Shown piece after piece: positions 9,181 through 18,680 of a DNA stretch of 64,000 bases. The notes beneath the pieces were generated by a model. The model did no database searches. It was given only the letters and a program-made list of their open reading frames with translations, and was not told where the DNA came from. The translations under genes and the position numbers were made by a program. Numbering within the stretch: position 1 is the first letter of the stretch; the number at the start of each line of letters is the position of its first letter. Source of the DNA: Rheinheimera salexigens. GTDB taxonomy: Bacteria; Pseudomonadota; Gammaproteobacteria; Enterobacterales; Alteromonadaceae. The stretch spans positions 371,466-435,465 of the forward strand of contig NZ_MKEK01000001.1 of assembly GCF_001752395.1 (NCBI RefSeq), given 5' to 3'.

Positions 9181-10413
9181 ATGGCCTTGTCTTTTCATCA
9201 AGAATTTCAGCAACAATTTCTGCAGCTTAGCCAAGTTTTGCAGCATTACCAAGCGTATTGGCGTTTAACACCATTTACTTGTACAGAGTTACCCTGGACT
9301 GATCCTAGGTTACAACAAGTATTACATGGCTTTTCAGATCAACAGATTGCATTAATTGACCAGAATAGCCAATTACAGCAGCAGTATTTTAGTGATTTTT
9401 TTCCACAGTTATTTAACTTGCCGTCAATAACCAGCGCAAGCAAGCCGAAAACGATAGCTGAATTACCTTTTTGGTTAACTAATGGCATTACTGGCCGTAA
9501 ATTGGGTCAAATAGAGGCCTTATGTCAGCATTGGCATAGCTCTTCGCGGCCAATAGTAGAATGGTGCGCGGGCAAAGGCCATTTAGGCAGAATGTTAGCT
9601 TATCGCTTTGAGCAGCCCGTGATCAGTTTAGAATGGCAGCAAGAGTTATGTCAGCAAGGTGAGCAATTAGCCAATCAATTTTCGTTACCGCAGCATTTTA
9701 TTCAAGTTGATGTACTAAGTTCTGGACTAAGTTCTGAATTGGGCTCGTCAGTAAACTCGCCATTAGCGGCTGTGCTTAAACCCAAGCAACATGTAGTGGC
9801 ATTGCACGCTTGTGGTCAGTTGCATATCAGCATGCTACAACAAGCGGTTCAAGCCGGCTGCGAATATATTCACTTAGCGCCTTGCTGTTATCATCTTATT
9901 GCTGAATCTTGCTACCAACCTTTATCCGACCTAGCGCAGCAACATGATTTAGGATTAGATCAGCAACAATTAAAGTTGATTGTTCAAGGCCAAGTAACCG
10001 CAGGTGAACGCATAGAAAGGTTGCGCCATACTGAAGTGCATTGGCGACTGTCTTATGAATTATTACGCCAACATTATATTGGCGATAGCCAATATCGGCC
10101 GCTAGCTTCCGCTGGTAAACATTGGTTTAGTGCTGATTTTAGTGACTTTGCAACTTGGGCGGCTCAGCAACATCAATGGCCGCTACCTGACAATATCAAC
10201 TGGCAGGTTTTTCTAAATGCTGGCGCTAAACGGCAACATTTAATCCAGCTTATCGAATTAGTGCGGCATTTATTTCGTCGACCATTAGAACACTGGTTAT
10301 TATTAGATAAAATGCTGTATTTACAACAGCATGGCTATACAGTCGACGCTATAGAGTTTTGCGATTACCAACTCACGCCTCGCAACTTGCTGTTAACCGC
10401 TACCAAAAATTAA
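9181..10413 (+). CDS. Class I SAM-dependent methyltransferase
   Basis: 410 residues. A methyltransferase core occupies about 125-260: motif I is V-E-W-C-A-G-K-G-H-L-G-R, an acidic residue follows at S-L-E-W, and A-L-H-A-C-G and A-P-C-C-Y-H come later, typical of the Methyltransf_32 group. N- and C-terminal extensions are Gln/His-rich and not recognised. The substrate is unknown. The ATG at 9181 has no clear ribosome-binding site, so translation may be weak or the transcript near-leaderless. A bidirectional hairpin terminator follows the stop directly. Confidence 0.75.
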   Translation: MALSFHQEFQQQFLQLSQVLQHYQAYWRLTPFTCTELPWTDPRLQQVLHGFSDQQIALIDQNSQLQQQYFSDFFPQLFNLPSITSASKPKTIAELPFWLTNGITGRKLGQIEALCQHWHSSSRPIVEWCAGKGHLGRMLAYRFEQPVISLEWQQELCQQGEQLANQFSLPQHFIQVDVLSSGLSSELGSSVNSPLAAVLKPKQHVVALHACGQLHISMLQQAVQAGCEYIHLAPCCYHLIAESCYQPLSDLAQQHDLGLDQQQLKLIVQGQVTAGERIERLRHTEVHWRLSYELLRQHYIGDSQYRPLASAGKHWFSADFSDFATWAAQQHQWPLPDNINWQVFLNAGAKRQHLIQLIELVRHLFRRPLEHWLLLDKMLYLQQHGYTVDAIEFCDYQLTPRNLLLTATKN

Positions 10414-10466
10414 AAAAGGGGTCAGAGTGATTTAACGTGTTGGTTAAATCACTCTGACCCTTTTTT
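10412..10466. terminator. Bidirectional hairpin with GGGTCAGAGTGATTTAA arms
   Basis: Arm 10412-10435 (A6-G4-TCAGAGTGATTTAA) pairs with 10444-10466 (TTAAATCACTCTGA-C3-T6), with one G bulged. Flanking A and T runs let it terminate both strands. The right arm encodes the last residues and stop of yihG. In my recollection the GGGGTCAGAGT core recurs beside Y1-type REP-associated transposases in many gammaproteobacteria; no transposase is present here. Confidence 0.8.
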
Positions 10467-11339
10467 CAGCTCGCTGATTTGTTGATCTTTATGCTGCCAT
10501 AACTCATTGATCCACAATTGAAACTGCTCACGATACTGGGCATTGTTATAGTCACCCAATAATTCTTTATGGATCGGTTTTACGACAACGTTAACCGTGA
10601 CTTGCGGTACTTTTCCGGAGATAAAGTCCCAAAATGTCGGAATGCCTTTAGGGTAGAAAATAGTCACATCAAGAATTTTATGCAGCTGTTGGCCCATGGC
10701 GCCTAATACAAAAGCCACACCACCGGCTTTGGGTTTTAATAAGTTGGTAAACGGTGATTGCTGCTGTAAATGTTTAGCCGGCGTAAAGCGAGTACCTTCA
10801 ACAAAATTCATTATTGTTACTGGTTTAAAGCGAAATTTAGCGCAGGCTTTGCGTGTGGTTTCAATATCTTTACCCTGTAAATGAGGATTACGCTGCAAAA
10901 ACTGTTTGCTGTAGCGCTTCATAAAAGGGAAGTCGAGTGCCCACCAGCATATACCTAAAAAAGGCACATACATTAGCTCTTTTTTTAAAAAGAACTTAAT
11001 AAAAGGAATTTTGTGATTAAAGATTTTTTGCAGAACTAGTATATCGGCCCAAGATTGATGATTGGCTAAAATTAAGTACCAATCTTTTTTGGTTAAGCCT
11101 TCTACCCCAGTAACTTGCCAGCTGATGCGAGTAAATAATGCCGTAGTAAGGTTATTCAGGCTGATCCAAGCGACCGCGCAGCCGTCTAATAAGTAAGTGA
11201 TAAGTCGTAGCCAGCCTGGTAAAGGCAATAATTTCAGAATCGCTAAAAGCGTAACAGGCACAAACCAAAACAGGGTATTAATAATATATAAAATTAATGA
11301 AAGGGTCCCAGTCAGTGCGCTGGGTAAAAAAGATAGCAT
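10449..11339 (-). CDS. yihG: Membrane acyltransferase YihG (PlsC family)
   Basis: 296 residues with two N-terminal membrane segments, then the acyltransferase block: N-H-Q-S-W-A-D (HX4D catalytic motif, about residue 93), F-L-K-K-E-L, and F-V-E-G-T-R-F-T (glycerol-3-phosphate-binding motif). Sequence and length match E. coli YihG, a lysophosphatidic acid acyltransferase affecting phospholipid acyl composition. The last codons (K-K-G-S-E-stop) lie inside the right arm of a terminator hairpin shared with the convergent methyltransferase gene. This indicates the C-terminus was shaped by that repeat. Confidence 0.9.
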   Translation of the reverse strand: MLSFLPSALTGTLSLILYIINTLFWFVPVTLLAILKLLPLPGWLRLITYLLDGCAVAWISLNNLTTALFTRISWQVTGVEGLTKKDWYLILANHQSWADILVLQKIFNHKIPFIKFFLKKELMYVPFLGICWWALDFPFMKRYSKQFLQRNPHLQGKDIETTRKACAKFRFKPVTIMNFVEGTRFTPAKHLQQQSPFTNLLKPKAGGVAFVLGAMGQQLHKILDVTIFYPKGIPTFWDFISGKVPQVTVNVVVKPIHKELLGDYNNAQYREQFQLWINELWQHKDQQISELKKGSE

Positions 11340-11373
11340 AACGGCACCTAAAATATGGTTTCAAGGCTATTGG

Positions 11374-11412
11374 TTTCGATGCTCTTGATTTCGATACTCT
11401 TGAGGTCGATAC
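11374..11412. repeat. 15-bp tandem repeat upstream of yihG
   Basis: Two and a half copies of TTTCGAT(G/A)CTCTTGA lie just upstream of the yihG start. The function is unknown. It is close to, but different in sequence from, the 16-bp array at 11500-11559. Confidence 0.7.
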
Positions 11413-11442
11413 GAATAGCTGAAAATTAATTAGTCGGCAAAA

Positions 11443-11474
11443 GTGTTAACAGTAAGCGGGCTTACTGTTAACAC
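11443..11474 (-). terminator. Hairpin downstream of speA
   Basis: Perfect 15-bp inverted repeat GTGTTAACAGTAAGC / GCTTACTGTTAACAC around a GG centre, 72 bases past the speA stop. No strong T-run follows, so termination efficiency is uncertain. Confidence 0.6.
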
Positions 11475-11499
11475 ATCCGATCAGTGCTTAGTGTAACTT

Positions 11500-11559
11500 A
11501 ATCTTCAAAATTCTCAATCTTCAAAATTTTCAATCTTCAAAACTTTCAATCTTCAAAAT
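11500..11559. repeat. 16-bp tandem repeat at the speA stop codon
   Basis: About 3.8 copies of AATCTTCAAAA(T/C)T(C/T)TC. Each copy contains, on the minus strand, TTT-GAA-GAT-TGA, the last three codons and stop of speA. The 16-base unit throws each downstream copy out of frame, so these are 3'-UTR duplications, probably by replication slippage. Confidence 0.85.
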
Positions 11560-13432
11560 AGGTGTAACCATAAACGCCCGATTTTAATTCATCGAGTAAA
11601 CGATCTTTCTTGCTGGCGGCTAAATCTAGTTTTGCCAGTTGCTTAGTATAAGAACGAATTAACTTATTGGCGTCGAATTGTACGTAGCGTAAAACATCCG
11701 CAACCGTATCGCCTTTGATGATATTAGTCAGTTTATAACCACCATCTTCTGTTAATTCAACATGTACCGAGTCGGTATCGCCAAATAAGTTATGTAAGTC
11801 GCCCAAAATTTCTTGATAAGCGCCAACCATAAACATACCCAACAAGTATTGCTCATCTTCTTTATAGAAAGGCAAAGGCAGGGTGCTTTCTATGCCGTTA
11901 CCGTCAGCGTAGCTTTTAAGCTGGCCGTCAGAGTCACACGTAATATCTTGAATAATAGCTCGGTGCTCTAACGACTCATTCATGCGCTCTAATGGCATTA
12001 CTGGGAATATTTGATCGATACCCCAAGCATCCGGCATTGATTGAAATAAAGAGAAGTTAACAAACAGCTTATCAGCTAATTTTTCATTTAATTCGTCATG
12101 AATAGCGCGATGCGAACGGGATGTTAAATCTAAATTAGCTTTAACTCTATTAATCGTCGCGAAGTATAGCTGTTCTAATAAAGACCAGTCTTGCAGCGTT
12201 AGCAAACCGTGCACGTACTGAGAATGGGCATCGGTAAAGTAATGCACCGCATCGTGATACGCTTCTATTGCTGTACGCGGTGTCACGTTTTGATATGACT
12301 CCCACAAGCCTAAAATAACGGTAGGCGATTCGTCGCTAGGCTCAGGTAGGTTAACTAAACCTGGTGCGCGTTCAATATCAATAGCATCAGTCACTAATAC
12401 CGCATGGTGCGCCGTCATAGCACGACCCGACTCAGTAATAATATTTGGATGCGGTAAATCGTACTCGTCACAAACCTCTTTTAAGCCGTTGACGACGTTA
12501 CGCGCATATTCATACATAGTGTAGTTCATGGAGCAAGCTGAACGTGATTTAGAACCCTCGTAATCCACGCCTAAGCCACCACCAACATCAACGGTTTCAA
12601 TTGGTATGCCTAAAGTGCGCAATTCGGCATAATGACGAGCACATTCACGAATGGCGTTATGAATATCGCGAATATTGGCAATTTGTGAACCAATATGGAA
12701 ATGAACCAGTTGCAATAAATCAATCTTTCCTGCTTCGCGTAAAATATCAATAGCTTGCAATACTTGAGTAGCCGTTAAACCAAACTTACCTTTTTCACCA
12801 CCGGTATTTTGCCATTTCCCCTTACCAACAGAGTTAAGCTTAATCCGAATACCAATGCGTGGCGCTGTACCTAAATTGTCAATTTCACGCAATAAGGTTT
12901 TTAATTCAGACAGTTTTTCAATCACAATGTAAACCGTATGGCCCATCATATGGCCAATAGTGGCTAAGCGTAAAAACTCACTGTCTTTATAACCATTACA
13001 CACAATTTGTAACGGTGTTTCGGTTACCCCTAAAATCGCCATCAGCTCTGGTTTACTACCAGCTTCTAAACCAACTTTGCCACTTTCATGGCTAATTAAC
13101 CGCTTTACTACCGAGAATTGCTGGTTAACTTTAATGGGATATACCGCGGTGTATTGGCCTTGGTAATCTTTCTCTGCTTTTGCTTGTTGAAAAGATTTAA
13201 TTAAGGTATCTACACGGTGCTCTAAAATGTCGGTAAAACGGACTAACACCGGTAACGTTAAGCCTTCTTCTTTAAAGCGAGTGGTTAACTCAGGAAAACT
13301 AATCCCCGGTTTGCTGTGATCTTGATCCGGATAGGCAACTAAGTCGCCCGCTTTATTGACATCAAAGTAACCTTCACTCCATACCGCGACATTATAGGTC
13401 GAGCGTGCTTTTTCAGTACCCCAGTCAGACAT
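11546..13432 (-). CDS. speA: Biosynthetic arginine decarboxylase
   Basis: 628-residue PLP enzyme converting arginine to agmatine, first step of the agmatine route to putrescine. The PLP lysine lies in Y-P-I-K-V-N-Q, the glycine-rich phosphate loop in D-V-G-G-G-L-G-V-D-Y-E-G, and substrate-site residues in H-F-H-I-G-S-Q. Start at ATG 13432 (M-S-D-W-G-T-E-K) because AAGGAA lies just upstream; the longer frame (13474) adds an unconserved leader. Slightly shorter than E. coli SpeA (658). Divergent from speE, giving a polyamine gene pair. Its stop region is duplicated as a tandem repeat. Confidence 0.95.
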   Translation of the reverse strand: MSDWGTEKARSTYNVAVWSEGYFDVNKAGDLVAYPDQDHSKPGISFPELTTRFKEEGLTLPVLVRFTDILEHRVDTLIKSFQQAKAEKDYQGQYTAVYPIKVNQQFSVVKRLISHESGKVGLEAGSKPELMAILGVTETPLQIVCNGYKDSEFLRLATIGHMMGHTVYIVIEKLSELKTLLREIDNLGTAPRIGIRIKLNSVGKGKWQNTGGEKGKFGLTATQVLQAIDILREAGKIDLLQLVHFHIGSQIANIRDIHNAIRECARHYAELRTLGIPIETVDVGGGLGVDYEGSKSRSACSMNYTMYEYARNVVNGLKEVCDEYDLPHPNIITESGRAMTAHHAVLVTDAIDIERAPGLVNLPEPSDESPTVILGLWESYQNVTPRTAIEAYHDAVHYFTDAHSQYVHGLLTLQDWSLLEQLYFATINRVKANLDLTSRSHRAIHDELNEKLADKLFVNFSLFQSMPDAWGIDQIFPVMPLERMNESLEHRAIIQDITCDSDGQLKSYADGNGIESTLPLPFYKEDEQYLLGMFMVGAYQEILGDLHNLFGDTDSVHVELTEDGGYKLTNIIKGDTVADVLRYVQFDANKLIRSYTKQLAKLDLAASKKDRLLDELKSGVYGYTYFED

Positions 13433-13568
13433 TATCGTTCCTTTAAAAGTTGATTCTGTATAGTTTAAAGCCATTACAGCTTAGCTGCAGTAAAATTTGG
13501 CAAAATATTTGTTCTAATTGCCTACACAAGGCAAAATGTACGGCTAAATGGTTTTGAGGGTATTACTT

Positions 13569-14426
13569 ATGTCAGGCGATAACAAATGGTTCACCGAGAT
13601 ATTCGCAGCTAGCGGTAGCGCTTTTGGTTTAGCTATCACTAAAAAGTTAGATGAAGTTAAGTCACCATTTCAACATATTGAAATGTTTGAAACGACTCAC
13701 TTTGGTAATTTAATGGTGATCGACGATGTTATCATGTTAAGCAGCCGTGATAACTTTCTTTATCATGAGATGTTAAGCCACCCAGTATTATTTAGCCATG
13801 ACAAACCGAAAAATGTGGTGATTATAGGTGGTGGTGACTGTGGGACTTTACGTGAAGTATTAAAGCATACTGATGTTGAAACCGTAACTCAAATCGATAT
13901 AGATGAACAAGTTACCCGAATGTCAGAAAAATACTTTCCTGAACTTTGTGCCTCAAACAATGATCCACGAGCAACGTTAAAGTTTGACGATGGTATTAAA
14001 TATATGCGCGAAGCGGCTGCAGAATCTATCGATGTCATTATTGTTGACTCAACCGATCCTATCGGCCCAGGTGAAGGCTTATTTAATCGTGCTTTTTATG
14101 ACAGCTGCCGTAAAGCCTTAAAGCCTAATGGTATTTTAGTACAGCAGAGTGAATCGCCGTTAATTCATATGCCGCTATTAAAAGATATGCGCGATGCTAT
14201 GACTGATGTTGGTTTCTCAGCGTTACAAACCTTATTGTTCCCGCAAATGGTATATCCATCAGGTTGGTGGACCTGTACCTTAGCCCGCAAAGAAGGTCAG
14301 TTTACCGGTTTCCGTGAAAGTGATGCCGAGCAAGCCAATTTTAATACCGAGTATTACAATGTAGAAGTCCATAAAGCGGCATCGGCTTGGCCAAACTTTA
14401 TGAAAAAAGCATTAAACAGCAAATAA
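13569..14426 (+). CDS. speE: Spermidine synthase
   Basis: 285 residues, matching the family length. It transfers the aminopropyl group from decarboxylated SAM to putrescine. The nucleotide-binding motif is G-G-G-D-C-G-T-L-R-E; the catalytic Asp region V-D-S-T-D-P-I-G-P and the Y-H-E-M-L-S-H-P segment are present. ATG 13569 is preferred over the longer frame (13548) because GAGGG lies about 8 bases upstream. Transcribed away from speA across a ~136-base shared promoter region. Confidence 0.93.
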   Translation: MSGDNKWFTEIFAASGSAFGLAITKKLDEVKSPFQHIEMFETTHFGNLMVIDDVIMLSSRDNFLYHEMLSHPVLFSHDKPKNVVIIGGGDCGTLREVLKHTDVETVTQIDIDEQVTRMSEKYFPELCASNNDPRATLKFDDGIKYMREAAAESIDVIIVDSTDPIGPGEGLFNRAFYDSCRKALKPNGILVQQSESPLIHMPLLKDMRDAMTDVGFSALQTLLFPQMVYPSGWWTCTLARKEGQFTGFRESDAEQANFNTEYYNVEVHKAASAWPNFMKKALNSK

Positions 14427-14534
14427 TTGATTAGATTCAGCTTAGTTTTATTTTGCTAAGAAAATAAATGTTCATCTGAGCTTGCTTAATTAGCTGGCAT
14501 TTTGTACATTTATTGCTCATTAGTGGAGAGATAG

Positions 14535-14984
14535 ATGATGAGATTCGCATTATTGTTTCTATGTGGCGCATTTTCCGCTCAAGCAGCGGTATATAAGTGT
14601 GAACAAAATGGCGTAGTTGAGTTTAGCCAATTTCCATGTGCAAGCAATGCTGAACAAGTTGATATGCGCCCGGTTGGGACAGCGCTGTCTGGTACTCGTG
14701 GTGAATATCTACAGCAAGTGAATGCGTTAAAGCGAAAAGGTCGTTTTGTAGAATTTAAAATTAGTAAACTTGAGCATGATAAAGAGCTCGAAGTTGATCA
14801 GTTAAAAGCAGAACTATATAAATTACGCCGCAGCTTTCCGCGTTCAGAAGAATTATCGGCACTTAATAAAAGAATTGCTCATGTAGAACAGCAGTTTGAT
14901 GAAAAAATTAATGCCGAGCGTAGAAACTTATTCAGCCTTAAAGCAAAAACAAATAATTTAGAGCGGCAATACGCCCAAAACTAA
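14535..14984 (+). CDS. Secreted DUF4124-domain protein with coiled coil
   Basis: 149 residues: cleavable signal peptide (about 1-17, ending A-Q-A-A), a short DUF4124 domain (V-Y-K-C-E-Q-N-G-V-V-E-F-S-Q-F-P-C), then a charged coiled-coil region (about 55-145). The two Cys of the domain probably form a periplasmic disulfide. The family function is unknown. GGAGAGA precedes two adjacent ATGs (14535 and 14538). A canonical terminator follows. A second DUF4124 gene lies at 18732. Confidence 0.8.
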   Translation: MMRFALLFLCGAFSAQAAVYKCEQNGVVEFSQFPCASNAEQVDMRPVGTALSGTRGEYLQQVNALKRKGRFVEFKISKLEHDKELEVDQLKAELYKLRRSFPRSEELSALNKRIAHVEQQFDEKINAERRNLFSLKAKTNNLERQYAQN

Positions 14985-15002
14985 TTGTTAACACTAGATA
15001 TC

Positions 15003-15031
15003 AAAAAACCTCGCTTATAGCGGGGTTTTTT
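15003..15031 (+). terminator. Rho-independent terminator after the DUF4124 gene
   Basis: AAAAAACCTCGC, loop TTATA, GCGGGGTTTTTT, 18 bases after the stop. GC-rich stem with a T6 tail. Confidence 0.85.
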
Positions 15032-15182
15032 ATTGTCTAAAATAGCTTCGCTTGTACATATAATCCAAACAAGTTTTTAACAATGGTCATAATCCAATCT
15101 TTTTTGTGTTAATTATATTATTTTGTGCTACAACTTTAGTGCTATAGGTAAATATAAAAAATAAAATCAGAAAGGGGTTGAG

Positions 15183-17753
15183 ATGAACAAATCAATAAAT
15201 TATTCACTGTGCGCGCTAGCTGTTGGCAGTTTGCTAGGAGGCGGAGCTGTATATGCACAGGAGAAAGAAGCCAGTGTCGAGCGGATTGAAGTGACCGGCT
15301 CTCGCATAAAACGCAATGACTTAGAGGGCGCATCTCCGATATCGGTAATAAGCAGAGATGATATTGCTAAGTCCGGTTTTTCTAACTTACAACAAATTAT
15401 GGAGCGTAACCCAGCTACTGGTGTAGGTACTTTCTCAACCCGTGGTAATAGTCAGGATTCTACTGCTAACGGTGGCGCGGCTATCAGTTTGCGAGGTTTT
15501 GGATCGGATGCAACCTTAGTGCTAATTAACGGTCGTCGGGTATCTACCAGTGCTTTTGCGGAAAATATTGCTAACTCTTTTGTTGATATTAACTCCATTC
15601 CTGTGGCCGCCATTGAGCGAGTGGAAATATTAAAAGATGGCGCTTCAGCCGTGTATGGCTCAGATGCGGTTGCTGGTGTGGTAAACATTATCTTACGTAA
15701 AGATTATGAGGGCGCTGAAGTCAGCCTTAGTCATGGTGGCACCACTGGCCCATCGTATGATGAAACCGCTGCCAGCTTTGTTTGGGGCGCACAAACCGAT
15801 ACCGCAAGTGCGACTTTAATTTTAGATTATTTTAAAAATACCTCTATTACCGGTGCCGAAATGGGCCGTTTTGGTACGGCTAACCAAGCACCCTATGGTG
15901 GTTTAGATCAACGTTCATCACGTGGTTTTCCGGGCAATTTTATTGTTAATGGTGAGGTGAGAATTGATCCAGATTGTCCTCCAGAGCGGGCTATTGGCCA
16001 AACCTGTGTGTTTGATTATGGTCCTTATGGTATGGCCATGCCAGAGGCTGAACGTTTAGGCGCAATATTCCAAGGCAGCCAGCAGTTATCAGATCAATTA
16101 CAAGGTTATTTAGAATTAGCCGTACAGCATAACCGCTCACAAGCCGCCGGTGCACCAACACCTCTGGATGGTGATGCCGGTTTAACCGTACCGGCGTCTC
16201 ACCCTAACAACCCTTTTGGTACTGATATTAGCATTAATCGGCTACGTACCGTTGATGCCGGTCCACGAACTTGGGATATTGAGTCGGATACCTTGCGTTT
16301 AGTGGTTGGCTTACGCGGTAATATCAATAATTGGGAATGGGATGTTTCAGCGCAAAAAGCGCGCAGTGAATCGATGCAAACTGGTAGTAAAACCCAAGGC
16401 TGGGTGCGCACTGATTTTTTACAACGTGAAATAGACGCCGGTCGCTATAATCCATTTGGCGGCGTGTTTAACTCACCCGATGTTATAGATGCTATCACCA
16501 CCAGCTTAGTGCGTCGTGGTGAGTCACATTTAACCGCTTATAATGCGGGTATTACCGGTGATATATTCACGTTAGGCGATCAAATGGTATCTATGGCTGC
16601 GGGTGTTGAGTATCGCGAAGAAGATGTGTTTGACCAGCCTGATGATCAGTTCCAGCGCGGCTTAATATTTGGTACAGAATCGGTATCAGCACAAGCAGCG
16701 CGCGATCAATATGCGGCTTATGTAGAGTTTTTAATGCCAGTGAGTGATACTTTAGAGTTCACATTAGCCGGTCGTTACGATAACTACAGTGACTTTGGTT
16801 CTACCACCAACCCGCAACTTTCTGCGCAGTGGCGACCAGTAGAAAACTTTACCTTACGAGCCTCATTTGGTCAGGGCTTTAGAGCACCATCATTAGCGCA
16901 AATTGGCCTAGGCCCATCGCAAGAGTCTAATTTCTTTACCGATACTTACCGTTGCCCAACGCCGGATGCCAGTAATCCAGCTTGTGCTGCTACTGACTAT
17001 ACGATTGTATTTGTCGGCAGTGAGGGCTTACAGCCAGAAGAATCAGAAACGTGGAATATCGGTGCAGTATGGCAAGCTACCGATGCGTGGGATCTGAGTT
17101 TAGATGTCTGGAAAATTACCCAAGACAATAAAATTGATAAAAATGATTATCAAACGGTCTACGCTGCTGAATGTAACAATCAAGCCAGTACTATATGTCA
17201 GCGGTCAGCGCCGTTACCGGGCCAGACGCTAGGTGAAATGTCTAGATTGTATAATAGTTACGTTAATATTAGCTCGCAAGAAGCCAGTGGTGTTGATTTA
17301 TCAACCGCCTATCGTTTAAATCTAGATGATATGGGCTTGTTAAGACTATCTCTAGATTGGTCTTACTTAAATAGCTTTAAAAAGAATGACATTGATTACA
17401 CCGGTGAATATAACTATCCGCAGCATCGTTGGGTTACGTCAGCTGACTGGACGATAGGTGAGTGGGGCTTTGTTGCTAGCATTAACTATATTAGTGAGTT
17501 TGAAGATTATGCCGCACCAAGCGAAGTTGAATCGACCAAAACCCGTAGTATAGATGCGCAATGGTTATTAGATTTACAGGCCCGTTATAATATTAACGAC
17601 CGTACTCAGCTGGTATTAGGGATGAATAATGCCTTAGATGAAGACCCACCGTTCGCTATTGGTGATAGTAATGGTGACTTATATGGTTATGCATCGAGTG
17701 TACATAATCCAAGAGGTCAATTTATTTACGGTAAAGTTAGCTATAAGTTTTAA
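15183..17753 (+). CDS. TonB-dependent outer-membrane receptor
   Basis: 856 residues. Signal peptide 1-25 (ending V-Y-A-Q), then a TonB-box-like V-E-R-I-E-V-T-G-S-R-I-K-R, a plug domain (about 45-165, with D-A-T-L-V-L-I-N-G-R-R and G-A-S-A-V-Y-G-S-D-A-V-A-G-V-V-N-I-I) and a 22-strand barrel ending in the terminal aromatic Y-K-F. The S-R-I-K-R type is common among oligomer and nutrient receptors of Alteromonadales. Ligand unknown; no ferric-uptake operator was seen upstream and no transport or degradation genes are adjacent. AAGGGG precedes the ATG. Confidence 0.92.
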   Translation: MNKSINYSLCALAVGSLLGGGAVYAQEKEASVERIEVTGSRIKRNDLEGASPISVISRDDIAKSGFSNLQQIMERNPATGVGTFSTRGNSQDSTANGGAAISLRGFGSDATLVLINGRRVSTSAFAENIANSFVDINSIPVAAIERVEILKDGASAVYGSDAVAGVVNIILRKDYEGAEVSLSHGGTTGPSYDETAASFVWGAQTDTASATLILDYFKNTSITGAEMGRFGTANQAPYGGLDQRSSRGFPGNFIVNGEVRIDPDCPPERAIGQTCVFDYGPYGMAMPEAERLGAIFQGSQQLSDQLQGYLELAVQHNRSQAAGAPTPLDGDAGLTVPASHPNNPFGTDISINRLRTVDAGPRTWDIESDTLRLVVGLRGNINNWEWDVSAQKARSESMQTGSKTQGWVRTDFLQREIDAGRYNPFGGVFNSPDVIDAITTSLVRRGESHLTAYNAGITGDIFTLGDQMVSMAAGVEYREEDVFDQPDDQFQRGLIFGTESVSAQAARDQYAAYVEFLMPVSDTLEFTLAGRYDNYSDFGSTTNPQLSAQWRPVENFTLRASFGQGFRAPSLAQIGLGPSQESNFFTDTYRCPTPDASNPACAATDYTIVFVGSEGLQPEESETWNIGAVWQATDAWDLSLDVWKITQDNKIDKNDYQTVYAAECNNQASTICQRSAPLPGQTLGEMSRLYNSYVNISSQEASGVDLSTAYRLNLDDMGLLRLSLDWSYLNSFKKNDIDYTGEYNYPQHRWVTSADWTIGEWGFVASINYISEFEDYAAPSEVESTKTRSIDAQWLLDLQARYNINDRTQLVLGMNNALDEDPPFAIGDSNGDLYGYASSVHNPRGQFIYGKVSYKF

Positions 17754-17767
17754 TTAATATGTTAGAA

Positions 17768-17795
17768 AAAAATAGCGCCAATGGGCGCTATTTTT
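17768..17795. terminator. Bidirectional terminator between TonB receptor and OmpA-like gene
   Basis: AAAAATAGCGCC, loop AATG, GGCGCTATTTTT. It sits between two convergent genes and has A/T runs on both sides. Confidence 0.9.
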
Positions 17796-17836
17796 ATATC
17801 TGCTGAATAATTCAAGTCATGAGCTGGCTTTAACGA

Positions 17837-18484
17837 TTATTCAACAATCGGCTCAATATGGATTTCTACGCGGCGGTTCGCTGCTCTGTTGCTTTCAGAG
17901 GTATTTGGCACTGCAGGGTAGCTTGGGCCATAACCTTGCGTTTCAACGCGTATACTTTGCACGCCTTGAGACACTAAATATTGTTTAACACTGCCGGCTC
18001 TTGCCTGTGATAAATTCATGTTGTACTGATAAGGGCCGGTATCATCGGTATGGCCTGCAATGACTAACATGGTTTTTTCGTAATCACGTAAAACTTTAGC
18101 AATATCATTAAATACTGGATATAAATTAGAGCGAATATCTGAGCGGTTTAATTCAAACGTTAATTGGGCAGGGATATCAAGTTTTAACTTATCACCATCA
18201 CGAATAATTTTAACGCCGCTACCTGACAACTCTTGTTGCAGTGCTTTTTCTTGCTGATCCATATAGCTACCCACTGCTGCGCCCGCTAAAGCACCCACAG
18301 CAGCACCAATCACTAAGCGCTTATTCTTATGGTTCGAGGTAGATTTACCGGCTATAGCACCAACAACAGCACCTATAGCTGCACCCTTGCCTGCATTACT
18401 GACGCCAGCACCATTTTGTGTCGCGCAGCCAGAAATAACCAAGCCCGCAGATAGTAGTGTTACCATTAAGGTCGAAAATCGCAT
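17837..18484 (-). CDS. OmpA-family peptidoglycan-binding lipoprotein (YiaD-like)
   Basis: 215 residues: lipoprotein signal (lipobox V-I-S-G-C near residue 20), a glycine-zipper segment (G-A-A-I-G-A-V-V-G-A-I-A-G and a second copy, about 33-75), then a C-terminal OmpA domain (about 100-212) with H-T-D-D-T-G, N-L-S-Q-A-R-A and N-R-R-V-E-I, which contact diaminopimelate in peptidoglycan. It likely tethers outer membrane to cell wall. Similar to YiaD, but the symbol is withheld because several paralogues share this layout. GGAG lies before the ATG. Confidence 0.88.
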   Translation of the reverse strand: MRFSTLMVTLLSAGLVISGCATQNGAGVSNAGKGAAIGAVVGAIAGKSTSNHKNKRLVIGAAVGALAGAAVGSYMDQQEKALQQELSGSGVKIIRDGDKLKLDIPAQLTFELNRSDIRSNLYPVFNDIAKVLRDYEKTMLVIAGHTDDTGPYQYNMNLSQARAGSVKQYLVSQGVQSIRVETQGYGPSYPAVPNTSESNRAANRRVEIHIEPIVE

Positions 18485-18680
18485 ATCGTACTCCGTTTTT
18501 ATTATTGCTCAATTATAGTTTAGCCATATGAATTAGCGCTGAACTATTGCTTTTAAATTCGCCTTTAAATTTATCTTTAATATAAGCCTTTAAAATCAAC
18601 ACTTAGAAAATGCCAAATGTTAAATAATTGTTTAATATATTGGGTTGTTATTCACTTTTAATGAGTTATTGCGTATGGTG

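Noticed and set aside
15452..15688. Minus-strand frame within the TonB receptor, and similar frames opposite proB, leuABC, glrR and the peptidase
   Set aside because: All are antisense shadows of strongly supported genes with no start signals of their own.
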